A stretch of 64,000 bases of DNA, taken from positions 7,130,001 through 7,194,000 of the forward strand of contig NZ_LT670819.1 in NCBI RefSeq assembly GCF_900129855.1, in the 5' to 3' direction. A program made the translations under genes and the position numbers. Source of the stretch: Streptomyces sp. 3214.6. Its GTDB lineage: Bacteria > Actinomycetota > Actinomycetes > Streptomycetales > Streptomycetaceae. A model generated the notes under the pieces. It had not been told where the DNA came from, did not search any database, and was given only the letters and a program-made list of their open reading frames with translations. Shown in pieces: positions 25,101 through 33,337 of this stretch; position 1 is the first letter of the stretch; each line of letters begins with the position of its first letter.

Positions 25101-25418
25101 GGGGGCGGTCGGGGGTTGGTCGGGGGTTGGTCAGGGGCGCGTCAGGGGGGCGGGGGTCGGCTGTTTCTCACCCGGGGTGAGTGGGGACGGGTGGGTGGGT
25201 CGGGGCCGTGGCGGTGCGTCGAGCCCGTCGCGTGTTGGGCGTACTGCTGTCTGTTTTCTTGGTGCTGTCGGCAGTGACGAGCTAAGCGACGGGCTGCGAC
25301 GCACCGCCACGGCCCGCTCCCGCCGTCTCGCGGGTGCGGGATCGTTCGCCTTCCGCCCGGCCGTTTGTGTCGGTGTCCCGTCGTTCCCGTCGTTCCGGCC
25401 GTTTGTGTTGGTGCTCTG
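25101..25418. other. 318-bp gap after glnE: G-runs and a long hairpin
   Basis: No gene is visible. The first 60 bases are rich in runs of 3-6 G on the plus strand (GGGGGG, GGGGG, GGGG) that could form G-quadruplexes in DNA or in the glnE 3' UTR. A 29-bp inverted repeat follows at 25203-25315. The remainder to the PAP2 stop is featureless. Confidence 0.6.
25203..25315. repeat. Long inverted repeat (29-bp arms, 54-nt loop)
   Basis: The left arm (25203-25231) pairs perfectly with the right arm (25286-25315) apart from one bulged C; both carry GGCCGTGGCGGTGCGTCG or its complement. The loop (25232-25285) is comparatively T-rich with a TTTT run. It lies between convergent genes glnE and PAP2, so it may be a bidirectional terminator, but its arms are much longer than needed. 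Confidence 0.85.
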
Positions 25419-26342
25419 CTATGGGTTTCGTTCGGGTTCTGGCGGGGGCGGTGAGAGGGAGGGGAGGGGCTCGGGGGTGTGGTGGTCGGCGGCTTCGTCC
25501 CGATGGGGGTGGGCGGGTGCTCCTGGGGGAATGCGGGGCAGGGCGTGTGGCAGGGCGCCGTACCAGAGGCGGGCGACCGCGAAGCCGAAGGCCAGGCAGA
25601 GGATGCCGCCCACCGCGTCCAGCCAGAAGTGGTTGGCCGTGGCGACGATGACCACCAGCGTCGCCACCGGGTAGAGCAGGCCCAGGACGCGGACCCAGGG
25701 GAGTCTGGCCAGGGCGAAGATCGTCAGGCCGCACCACAGGGACCAGCCGATGTGCATCGACGGCATCGCGGCGTACTGGTTCGACATGTTCTTCAGGTCG
25801 CCGGACGCCATCGAGCCCCACGTCTGGTGGACCATCACCGTGTCGATGAAGTCGCCGCCCGGCATCAGACGCGGCGGCGCCAGCGGGTACAGGTAGTAGC
25901 CGACCAGGGCGACCGCCGTGGTCGCGAACAGGACCAGGCGCGTTGCCGCGTAGCGGCCGGGGTGGCTGCGGTAGAGCCAGACCAGGACGGTCAGCGTGAC
26001 GATGAAGTGCAGCGTCGCGTAGTAGTAGTTCATGCCCACGATGAGCCAGGTCACCGAGTTCACCGCGTGGTTGACCGACTCCTCCACGGCGATGCCGAGA
26101 TTATGCTCCGCGCGCCAGATCCAGTCCGTGTTGCGCAGTGCCTCGGCGCGCTGTTCCGGGACGGCGTTGCGCACCAGTGAGTACGTCCAGTAACTGACGC
26201 CGATGAGGAGGATCTCGAACCAGAGGCGAGGGCGGCGAGGGGTGCGCAGCCGGTTGAGCCGACGCTGCCGGGGCCCGGCCGTGACAGGGTAGGGAATGGC
26301 CTGGTCACGGCCCTCCAACGGTGTCACAGTCGATTCACCCAT
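25419..26342 (-). CDS. PAP2-superfamily membrane phosphatase (AUR1/PAP2_3 type)
   Basis: The 307-residue protein has about six membrane helices. It shows the PAP2 phosphatase motifs: LMPGGDFIDTVM loop, AAMPSMHIGWS (C2 with His) and TANHFWLDAVGG (C3 with His and Asp). This subgroup resembles inositol-phosphoceramide synthase-like and polyprenol phosphate-processing enzymes. The C-terminal 35 residues are Pro/His-rich and disordered. ATG 26342 (MGESTVTPLEG) is used; ATG 26348 just upstream is equally possible since neither has a clear ribosome-binding site. It ends close to the 25.2-kb hairpin. The lipid substrate is unknown. Confidence 0.85.
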   Translation of the reverse strand: MGESTVTPLEGRDQAIPYPVTAGPRQRRLNRLRTPRRPRLWFEILLIGVSYWTYSLVRNAVPEQRAEALRNTDWIWRAEHNLGIAVEESVNHAVNSVTWLIVGMNYYYATLHFIVTLTVLVWLYRSHPGRYAATRLVLFATTAVALVGYYLYPLAPPRLMPGGDFIDTVMVHQTWGSMASGDLKNMSNQYAAMPSMHIGWSLWCGLTIFALARLPWVRVLGLLYPVATLVVIVATANHFWLDAVGGILCLAFGFAVARLWYGALPHALPRIPPGAPAHPHRDEAADHHTPEPLPSLSPPPPEPERNP

Positions 26343-26492
26343 GGACATGAAGTCTGCCAGAAAAGCCCTCTTGGCCCGATCATCCCCCGGTCGGGTTCGC
26401 CCCGCACGTTGTACAGCGGGCGGACTGCCGCGTCTACTACCGGCGCACGGGGGCAATCCCTGGTTTCTCCGCCCAGCGGATGATTCCGGGCC

Positions 26493-27620
26493 CTAGGGAC
26501 GATTCCGGTCACCGGGCGCCGAAGCGGTCGAACCGCGTACCACCAGCTCCGGCATGAACACGAACTCGCTGTGCGGCGCGGGGGTCCCGCCGATCTCCTC
26601 CAGGAGGGTGCGGACGGCGGCCTGGCCCATCGCGGGGACCGGCTTGCGGACCGTGGTGAGGGGCGGGTCGGTGAAGGCGATCAGAGGGGAGTCGTCGAAG
26701 CCGACCACCGAGATGTCCCGTGGGACCGCGAGGCCGCGTTGCCGGGCCGCCCGTATCGCGCCCAGCGCCATCATGTCGCTCGCGCAGACGATCGCCGTGC
26801 AGCCCCGGTCGATCAGGGCCATGGTCGCCGCCTGGCCGCCCTCCAGGGTGTAGAGGGAATGCTGGACGAGATCGGTTTCGATTGTCTCCGCGCTCAGGTG
26901 CAGTTGGTCCTGCATGGCCCGTACGAAGCCCTCGATCTTGCGCTGGACCGGGACGAAGCGCTTGGGGCCCAGGGCCAGACCCACCCGGGTGTGGCCGAGC
27001 GAGACGAGGTGGGTGACCGCCAGGGTCATCGCCGCCCGGTCGTCGGGCGAGATGAAAGGGGCCTGCACCTTGGGGGAGAAACCGTCCACCAGCACGAAGG
27101 GGACGCCCTGTGCGCGCAACTGCTCGTAGCGCTGCATGTCGGCCGTGGTGTCCGCGTGCAGGCCGGAGACGTAGATGATGCCGGCGACGCCGCGGTCGAC
27201 CAGCATCTCGGTCAGCTCGTCCTCAGTGGAGCCGCCCGGGGTCTGGGTGGCGAGGACCGGGGTGTAGCCCTGGCGGGTCAGCGCCTGGCCGATGACCTGG
27301 GCCAGGGCCGGGAATATCGGGTTCTCCAGCTCCGGCGTGATGAGGCCGACCAGGCCCGCGCTGCGCTGGCGCAGCCGGACCGGGCGCTCGTAGCCCAGGA
27401 CGTCCAGAGCGGCGAGCACGGACTGGCGGGTGGTGGCGGCGACGCCAGGCTTGCCGTTGAGGACGCGGCTGACGGTCGCTTCGCTCACCCCCGCCTGCGC
27501 AGCGATGTCGGCAAGCCGTGTGGTCACAGGGGTGGACTGTACCCGTCGGGTGCTGCCTTGCACACCGACCGGGCGCCGTGGGCGACCTGGTGAACGGCCC
27601 GCGCCGGGCTGCTGCGTCAT
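26493..27620 (-). CDS. malR: LacI-family repressor of maltose genes
   Basis: The 375-residue protein has a LacI helix-turn-helix (ADIAAQAGVSEATVSRVLNGKPGV) at about 37-62, a hinge and a periplasmic-binding-fold sensor domain (LVGLITPELENPIFPALAQ, and VVGFDDSPLIAFTDPPLTTV). ATG 27620 is selected because GAGGGAG lies 4 bp upstream; a shorter start at GTG 27527 lacks one. Divergent orientation from malE and the GCAAG/CTTGC repeats on both sides identify it as MalR, the repressor of malEFG in Streptomyces, released by maltodextrin-derived signals. It probably regulates itself through the sites at 27644-27667. Confidence 0.92.
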   Translation of the reverse strand: MTQQPGAGRSPGRPRRPVGVQGSTRRVQSTPVTTRLADIAAQAGVSEATVSRVLNGKPGVAATTRQSVLAALDVLGYERPVRLRQRSAGLVGLITPELENPIFPALAQVIGQALTRQGYTPVLATQTPGGSTEDELTEMLVDRGVAGIIYVSGLHADTTADMQRYEQLRAQGVPFVLVDGFSPKVQAPFISPDDRAAMTLAVTHLVSLGHTRVGLALGPKRFVPVQRKIEGFVRAMQDQLHLSAETIETDLVQHSLYTLEGGQAATMALIDRGCTAIVCASDMMALGAIRAARQRGLAVPRDISVVGFDDSPLIAFTDPPLTTVRKPVPAMGQAAVRTLLEEIGGTPAPHSEFVFMPELVVRGSTASAPGDRNRP

Positions 27621-27643
27621 CGCGCTCCCTCATGAAAGTGATG

Positions 27644-27667
27644 GCAAGAGCTTGCAGAGTCTTGCAC
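27644..27667. promoter_or_regulatory. malR: MalR-type operator near malR
   Basis: GCAAG-AG-CTTGC is a 5-2-5 inverted repeat, followed by another CTTGC at 27661-27665. It starts 24 bp upstream of the malR start. The same GCAAG/CTTGC words recur at malE, the alpha-amylase and the pullulanase. Confidence 0.6.
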
Positions 27668-27928
27668 AGCGGCCGCATGCCCCGCTGTGAGGCCGCTCAA
27701 CCGCGACAACTACGGTCTCATGGCGGTCGAGGGGAGGTCACGCACGGGTCACGTGCGGATAACTTCGGAGATCTCTTGCACTTTTTTTCTGCAAGGTCTT
27801 TCGTGCCGCTTACATCGCTGTTACGTTCACGTCGCCCGACGGCGGCAACGGCGCGGTCGGAGTCGGCAGGACGGCGGACGGGACCGCTTCCTGGAGCTAT
27901 ACGGGCTTTCACCCTCAAGGAGAAACTC
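27668..27928. promoter_or_regulatory. malR-malE divergent promoter region
   Basis: This 261-bp stretch, part of the 308-bp gap between malR and malE, contains no gene. It carries CTTGCA-N9-TGCAAG (27775-27795), a 6-9-6 inverted repeat with a T-run, followed by GTCTTTCG. This is the likely MalR operator of the malEFG operon. AAGGAG at 27918-27923 is the malE ribosome-binding site. Confidence 0.65.
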
Positions 27929-29206
27929 ATGCGGCGTGGCATAGCGGCCACCGCGCTGGTGGCGTCCTTCGCCCTCGCGGCGACGGCCTGCGGCGGGGAC
28001 GACAGCGGCAGCGACAACTCGTCCGGGCCGGTCACCATCACCTGGTGGGACACCTCCAACGCCACCAATGAGGCGCCCACGTACCAGGCCCTGGTCAAGC
28101 AGTTCGAGGCCGCCAACAAGGACGTCAAGGTCAAGTACGTCAACGTGCCCTTCGACCAGGCCCAGAACAAGTTCGACACCGCCGCCGGCGCCTCCGGCGC
28201 GCCCGACGTGCTGCGCTCCGAGGTCGGCTGGACCCCCGCCTTCGCCAAGAAGGGCTACTTCCTGCCGCTGGACGGCACCGACGCCCTCAAGGACCAGGCC
28301 AAGTTCAAGCCGAACCTGATCGAGCAGGCCAAGTACGAGGGCAAGACGTACGGCGTGCCGATCGTCACCGACACGCTCGCGCTGGTCTACAACAAGGACC
28401 TCTTCGCGAAGGCCGGCCTCACCGCCGCCCCGAAGACCTGGGACGAGCTGAAGACCGCCGCCGCCACGATCAAGGCGAAGACGGGCGTCGACGGCTACTG
28501 GGGCTCCGCCACCGCCGGCTACTACGCCCAGCCCTTCCTCTACGGCGAGGGCACCAACACCGTCGACGCCGACGCCAAGAAGATCACCGTCAACTCGGCG
28601 GCGGCGAAGAAGGCGTACGGCACCTGGCTCGGCCTGTTCGACGGCAAGGGCCTGCACAAGGCCGACACCACCGCCGACGCCTACGCCCACATCCAGGACG
28701 CGTTCGTCAACGGCAAGGTCGCCGCGATCATCCAGGGCCCCTGGGAGATCACGAACTTCTACAAGGGCAGCGCGTTCAAGGACAAGGCCAACCTCGGCAT
28801 CGCCACCGTCCCGGCCGGTTCCACCGGCAAGGCGGGCGCCCCGACCGGCGGCCACAACCTCTCGGTCTACGCCGGCTCCGACAAGGCCCACCAGGCCGCC
28901 GCGCTGAAGTTCATCAACTTCATGACCTCCGCGTCGTCCCAGGCGACCATCGCCCAGAAGAACTCCACGCTGCCCACGCGCGACGACGCCTACACCGCCG
29001 CCGTCAAGGCCGACCCGGGCATCGCCGGCTACGGCGCCGTCCTCGCCTCCGCCCAGCCGCGCCCCGCGCTGCCGGAGTACAGCTCCCTGTGGGGTCCGCT
29101 CGACACCGAACTGCCCAAGATCGCGGGCGGCAAGGAGAGCCTCGACAAGGGCCTGAGCAACGCTGAACTCGCCATCGCCAAGCTGGTGCCGGACTTCAGC
29201 AAGTGA
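27929..29206 (+). CDS. malE: Maltose/maltodextrin-binding lipoprotein
   Basis: The 425-residue precursor has a lipoprotein signal peptide ending LAATAC, with Cys21 as lipid anchor, and a family-1 extracellular solute-binding fold: VTITWWDTSNATNEAPTYQ, YGVPIVTDTLALVYNKDLF, GKVAAIIQGPWEI and a late hinge region. It captures maltodextrins outside the membrane and passes them to MalF/MalG. AAGGAG precedes ATG 27929. First gene of malEFG, divergent from malR; a hairpin at 29214-29264 separates it from malF. No ATPase follows; Streptomyces normally uses the distant MsiK for this importer. Confidence 0.93.
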   Translation: MRRGIAATALVASFALAATACGGDDSGSDNSSGPVTITWWDTSNATNEAPTYQALVKQFEAANKDVKVKYVNVPFDQAQNKFDTAAGASGAPDVLRSEVGWTPAFAKKGYFLPLDGTDALKDQAKFKPNLIEQAKYEGKTYGVPIVTDTLALVYNKDLFAKAGLTAAPKTWDELKTAAATIKAKTGVDGYWGSATAGYYAQPFLYGEGTNTVDADAKKITVNSAAAKKAYGTWLGLFDGKGLHKADTTADAYAHIQDAFVNGKVAAIIQGPWEITNFYKGSAFKDKANLGIATVPAGSTGKAGAPTGGHNLSVYAGSDKAHQAAALKFINFMTSASSQATIAQKNSTLPTRDDAYTAAVKADPGIAGYGAVLASAQPRPALPEYSSLWGPLDTELPKIAGGKESLDKGLSNAELAIAKLVPDFSK

Positions 29207-29213
29207 GCCCCGC

Positions 29214-29264
29214 GTGGCCGTCGGATCTCCCGCTTGACGGTGGGGGGAGGGATCCGGCGGCCAC
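29214..29264 (+). terminator. Hairpin between malE and malF (possible attenuator)
   Basis: Arms at 29214-29231 and 29245-29264 pair over 18 bp with one T/C mismatch and a small bulge. It begins 7 bp after the malE stop. A structure here would protect malE mRNA or stop part of transcription, giving more binding protein than permease, as in other ABC importer operons. Confidence 0.65.
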
Positions 29265-29325
29265 CGGCCTGTGAGCCGTACACCCCCTCGAAGATCCAGC
29301 GTGAAGATCCAGAAGGTGTCGAACC

Positions 29326-30330
29326 ATGACAGTCGCCATCGACCGCGCGACCGGCAAGCGCCGCGGTGACCGTGAGCCGAGGCCCGGGCCGGGCACCCGC
29401 CTGAAGCACGGCTACCACAAACACTGGTACGCGTACGCGATGATCGCGCCGGTGGCGATCGTCCTCGGCGTCCTCGTCCTGTACCCCCTGGTGTACGGCC
29501 TCTACCTGACGCTCACCGACGCCAACAGCCTCAACACCGCGCGCACCATCGGCGTCAACCACATCGACGCCACCTACAAGTTCATCGGCCTCGACAACTA
29601 CGCCGACATCCTGTGGGGCCCGACGGCCTACGACCGCTTCTGGTCGCACTTCATCTGGACGATCGTGTGGACGGTGGCCTGCGTCACCCTGCACTACACC
29701 ATCGGACTCGGCCTGGCGCTCCTGCTCAACCAGAAACTGCGCGGACGCACCCTGTACCGGCTGATCCTGGTGCTGCCGTGGGCCGTGCCCACGTTCGTCA
29801 CCGTTTTCGGCTGGCGTTTCATGCTCGCCGACGGCGGCGTCATCAACACCGTGCTCGACGCCCTGCACCTGCCGTCACCGCAGTGGCTGGAGGACACCTT
29901 CTGGCAGCGGTTCGCCGCGATCATGGTCAACACCTGGTGCGGTGTGCCGTTCATGATGATCTCGCTGCTCGGCGGCCTGCAGGCCATCGACGCCTCCCTC
30001 TACGAGGCCGCCGAGATGGACGGCGCCGGCGCCTGGCAACGGTTCCGGTACGTCACCTTGCCGGGCCTGAGGTCCGTCAGCTCCACCGTCGTCCTGCTCG
30101 GCGTCATCTGGACGTTCAACCAGTTCGCCGTGATCTTCCTGCTGTTCGGCACCACCGCGCCGGACGCGCAGATCCTCGTCACCTGGGCGTACTACCTCGG
30201 CTTCGGACAGCAGCCGCGTGACTTCGCACAGTCCGCCGCCTACGGCATCCTGCTGCTGGCCATTCTGATCGTCTTCACCTCGTTCTACCGCCGCTGGCTG
30301 AACCGCAACGAGCAGCAGCTCGCGATCTGA
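29326..30330 (+). CDS. malF: Maltose ABC transporter permease MalF
   Basis: The 334-residue protein has a basic N-terminus and six hydrophobic helices. It contains the binding-protein-dependent permease domain with the EAA loop SLYEAAEMDGAGAWQRFRYV that docks the ATPase. GAAGGTG precedes ATG 29326. It lies between malE and malG in one operon and forms the MalF-MalG channel. It lacks the large periplasmic P2 loop of E. coli MalF, as normal for actinobacterial MalF. Confidence 0.92.
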   Translation: MTVAIDRATGKRRGDREPRPGPGTRLKHGYHKHWYAYAMIAPVAIVLGVLVLYPLVYGLYLTLTDANSLNTARTIGVNHIDATYKFIGLDNYADILWGPTAYDRFWSHFIWTIVWTVACVTLHYTIGLGLALLLNQKLRGRTLYRLILVLPWAVPTFVTVFGWRFMLADGGVINTVLDALHLPSPQWLEDTFWQRFAAIMVNTWCGVPFMMISLLGGLQAIDASLYEAAEMDGAGAWQRFRYVTLPGLRSVSSTVVLLGVIWTFNQFAVIFLLFGTTAPDAQILVTWAYYLGFGQQPRDFAQSAAYGILLLAILIVFTSFYRRWLNRNEQQLAI

Positions 30331-30343
30331 GGCAGGAGTTCCC

Positions 30344-31252
30344 ATGAGTACCACCACAGCCGAGACCTCCGCCCCCCTGAGCGAGCAGCGCTCCGCGAAG
30401 ACCCCCCGCCCGGCCCGGCGCCGCGGCGAGAACAGCCTCGCCGGCTCCCTCGCCTCGCACGCCGTCCTGATCGGCGCGAGCCTGATCGCGCTCTTCCCGA
30501 TCGGCTGGCTCGTCTATCTGTCCCTCGGCCCGGACAAGGACGACTACCTGCACCCGGGCGGCATCTGGGACAAGATGACGTTCGACAACTACACGTTCGT
30601 CCTCGAACACACCAAGTTCTTCGACTGGTTGAAGAGCTCCCTCATCGTCACGCTCGGCACCACGGCCATCGGCGTGCTCATCGCCGCCACCACCGGCTAC
30701 GCCGTCTCCCGCATGCGTTTCCCCGGCTACAAGAAGTTCATGTGGGTCCTGCTGGTCACCCAGATGTTCCCGGTCGCCGTGCTGATGGTCCCGATGTACC
30801 AGATCCTGTCCGACCTGAAGCTCATCGACAACTACCTCGGCCTGATCCTCGTCTACTGCACGACGGTCATCCCGTACAGTGCCTGGCTGCTCAAGGGGTA
30901 CTTCGACACCATCCCCTTCGAGATCGACGAGGCCGGACGCGTCGACGGGCTCACCCCCTTCGGCACCTTCTTCCGGCTGATCCTCCCGCTGGCCAAGCCC
31001 GGCCTCGCGGTAGCCGCCTTCTACAACTTCCTCACCGCGTTCAGCGAGGTCGCCTTCGCCTCGACGTTCATGCTCAGCGACGACAAGTACACGCTCGCCG
31101 TCGGGTTGCAGTCCTTCGTCAGCGAGCACGACGCCCAGCGCAACCTCATGGCCGCGACCGCCGTGCTGATCGCGATACCCGCCGCAGTGTTCTTCTACCT
31201 CGTGCAGAAGAACCTGGTGACCGGCCTCACAGCGGGCGGCACGAAGGGCTGA
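30344..31252 (+). CDS. malG: Maltose ABC transporter permease MalG
   Basis: The 302-residue permease has six helices and the EAA loop IDEAGRVDGLTPFGTFFRLI in the second half. AGGAG lies 5 bp before ATG 30344, 13 bp after malF, so the two are cotranscribed. It pairs with MalF in the membrane. A cluster of intergenic repeats (31300-31460) separates it from aglA, which may reduce read-through. Confidence 0.92.
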   Translation: MSTTTAETSAPLSEQRSAKTPRPARRRGENSLAGSLASHAVLIGASLIALFPIGWLVYLSLGPDKDDYLHPGGIWDKMTFDNYTFVLEHTKFFDWLKSSLIVTLGTTAIGVLIAATTGYAVSRMRFPGYKKFMWVLLVTQMFPVAVLMVPMYQILSDLKLIDNYLGLILVYCTTVIPYSAWLLKGYFDTIPFEIDEAGRVDGLTPFGTFFRLILPLAKPGLAVAAFYNFLTAFSEVAFASTFMLSDDKYTLAVGLQSFVSEHDAQRNLMAATAVLIAIPAAVFFYLVQKNLVTGLTAGGTKG

Positions 31253-31314
31253 CCGCCGGTCGAGCCGCGAGGGCCGTGGGTTGTCCGCGGCGCCGTCGTG
31301 GCCGGTCGCGCCCC

Positions 31315-31457
31315 GCGGCGGAGCCGCACAGCGATACAGTCCCGCGCCCCTGTGGGCGAGGGGCTTCGCCCCTTCGCCCACCCCCACACCCGAGACGGCC
31401 GCGGTGCCCTCCCCCAGAGGGGGGACCCCAGACCCCGCTGTCACCGCGGCCGTCTCG
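31315..31457. repeat. Composite Streptomyces intergenic repeat between malG and aglA
   Basis: Three hairpins lie in 143 bp: GCGGC-GGA-GCCGC (31315-31327), a 13-bp stem with one bulge around GGGGCTTCGCCCC (31352-31382), and a perfect 16-bp inverted repeat (CGAGACGGCCGCGGTG, 31391-31406 with 31442-31457) enclosing a C/G-run element. The first parts match the common Streptomyces intergenic element with CGGCGGAGCCGCA and CCCCGCGCCCCT words. Confidence 0.75.
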
Positions 31458-31492
31458 TCATCATCGTTACGCACATCCGACCCAAGGACGCC

Positions 31493-33169
31493 ATGAGCCA
31501 GCAGCACTCCGCCATCGCCCCGGCCCTCCACCGCGCCGAAGCCAAGCGCAGCGACTGGTGGCGGGACGCGGTGATCTACCAGGTGTACCCGCGCAGCTTC
31601 GCCGACAGCGACGGCGACGGCATGGGCGATCTGGAAGGCGTACGCTCCCGCCTCCCGTACCTGCACGACCTCGGCGTCGACGCCGTGTGGCTCAGCCCCT
31701 TCTACGCCTCCCCGCAGGCCGACGCCGGCTACGACGTCGCCGACTACCGGGAGGTCGACCCCATGTTCGGCAACCTCCTGGACGCCGACGCCCTCATCCG
31801 CGACGCCCGCGACCTGGGCCTGAAGATCATCGTCGACCTGGTCCCCAACCACTCCTCCGACCAGCACGACTGGTTCAGGCGAGCGGTCGCGGAGGGCCCC
31901 GGCTCGCCGCTGCGCGACCGCTACCACTTCCGCCCGGGGAAGGGGAAGAACGGCGAACTCCCGCCCAACGACTGGGAGTCCATCTTCGGCGGCCCGGCCT
32001 GGACCCGGATCACCGAGCCGGACGGCACACCCGGCGAGTGGTACCTCCACCTCTTCGCCCCCGAGCAACCCGACTTCAATTGGGAACACCCGGCCGTCGG
32101 CGACGAGTTCCGCTCCATCCTGCGCTTCTGGCTCGACATGGGCGTCGACGGCTTCCGCATCGACGTCGCCCACGGCCTGGTCAAGGCGGCAGGCCTCCCG
32201 GACCTCGGCACCCACGAACAGCTCAAGCTGCTGGGCAACGATGTCATGCCGTTCTTCGACCAGGACGGCGTCCACGAGATCTACCGCCAGTGGCGGTTGA
32301 TCCTCGACGAGTACTCCGGCGAGCGCATTTTTGTGGCGGAGGCCTGGACGCCGACGGTGGAACGCACGGCGAACTATGTCCGCCCCGACGAACTCCACCA
32401 GGCCTTCAACTTCCAGTACCTGAGCACCGACTGGGACGCCAAGGAACTGCGGACGGTCATCGACCGCACCCTGGAGGCGATGCGTCCGGTCGGCGCCCCG
32501 GCCACCTGGGTCCTGTCCAACCACGACGTCACCCGCCACGCCACCCGCTTCGCCAACCCGCCCGGCCTCGGCACCCAGATCCGCACGGCGGGCGACCGCG
32601 AGCTCGGCCTGCGCCGCGCCCGGGCGGCCACGCTGCTGATGCTGGCGCTCCCCGGCTCGGCGTACGTCTACCAGGGCGAGGAACTCGGCCTCCCGGACGT
32701 CGTCGACCTGCCCGACGAGGTCCGCCAGGACCCCGCCTACTTCCGCGGCGCCGGCCAGGACGGCTTCCGCGACGGCTGCCGCGTCCCGATCCCGTGGACC
32801 CGCGAGGGCACGTCGTACGGCTTCGGCGACGGCGGCAGCTGGCTGCCCCAGCCGGCCGGCTGGGGCGAGCTGAGCGTCCAGGCCCAGGACGGCGTGGCCG
32901 GTTCGACCCTGGAGTTGTACCGCTCGGCCCTGCGCCTGCGCCGCTCCGAGCCCGACCTGGGCGCGGGCGAGGCGGTGGAGTGGCTGAAGGCCCCGGAGGG
33001 CGTCCTGGCCTTCCGCCGAGGGGAGTTCGTGTGCGTCGCGAACACGACGGGGGAGTCGGTGCGCATCCCGGCGTACGGCCGTGTCCTGCTCGCCAGCGGC
33101 GAGGTGGCCCGGACGGACGACGAGGCGAAGGTGCCGGCCGACACGACGGTGTGGTGGACCACGGCCTGA
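31493..33169 (+). CDS. aglA: Cytoplasmic GH13 alpha-glucosidase
   Basis: AglA hydrolyses imported maltodextrins to glucose. The 558-residue protein is a GH13 enzyme without a signal peptide: YQVYPRSFADSDGDGMGD at the N-terminus, catalytic Asp in VDGFRIDVAHG, acid Glu in RIFVAEAWTP and the third Asp in VLSNHDVTR. ATG 31493 gives the normal start and an AAGGA precedes it. It follows malG after a repeat-filled gap; in S. coelicolor the gene in this position is aglA. A strong terminator hairpin follows at 33198. Confidence 0.92.
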   Translation: MSQQHSAIAPALHRAEAKRSDWWRDAVIYQVYPRSFADSDGDGMGDLEGVRSRLPYLHDLGVDAVWLSPFYASPQADAGYDVADYREVDPMFGNLLDADALIRDARDLGLKIIVDLVPNHSSDQHDWFRRAVAEGPGSPLRDRYHFRPGKGKNGELPPNDWESIFGGPAWTRITEPDGTPGEWYLHLFAPEQPDFNWEHPAVGDEFRSILRFWLDMGVDGFRIDVAHGLVKAAGLPDLGTHEQLKLLGNDVMPFFDQDGVHEIYRQWRLILDEYSGERIFVAEAWTPTVERTANYVRPDELHQAFNFQYLSTDWDAKELRTVIDRTLEAMRPVGAPATWVLSNHDVTRHATRFANPPGLGTQIRTAGDRELGLRRARAATLLMLALPGSAYVYQGEELGLPDVVDLPDEVRQDPAYFRGAGQDGFRDGCRVPIPWTREGTSYGFGDGGSWLPQPAGWGELSVQAQDGVAGSTLELYRSALRLRRSEPDLGAGEAVEWLKAPEGVLAFRRGEFVCVANTTGESVRIPAYGRVLLASGEVARTDDEAKVPADTTVWWTTA

Positions 33170-33197
33170 CGTCCTTCTCCCGGCCGGACACGACCCG

Positions 33198-33238
33198 GGC
33201 CCGCCGTTCCCCTCGCGCTCTCCTGGGAACGGCGGGCC
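33198..33238 (+). terminator. Terminator after aglA
   Basis: A perfect 14-bp stem (GGCCCGCCGTTCCC and complement) with a 13-nt loop begins 28 bp after the aglA stop, followed by TTCG. It marks the end of the malEFG-aglA block. Confidence 0.8.
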
Positions 33239-33337
33239 TTCGTACTGCACCGCGGGCGGCCAGGAGCCACCATGGAGTGAGGGGGCCGCGGCCCGTTCGC
33301 CGGGCCGGTGGACCCTGGTGCGAGGGAGGACGTGGGC

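Noticed and set aside
25203..25315. Insertion-sequence ends
   Set aside because: No transposase frame between or near the arms and no target duplication visible; left as inverted repeat only.
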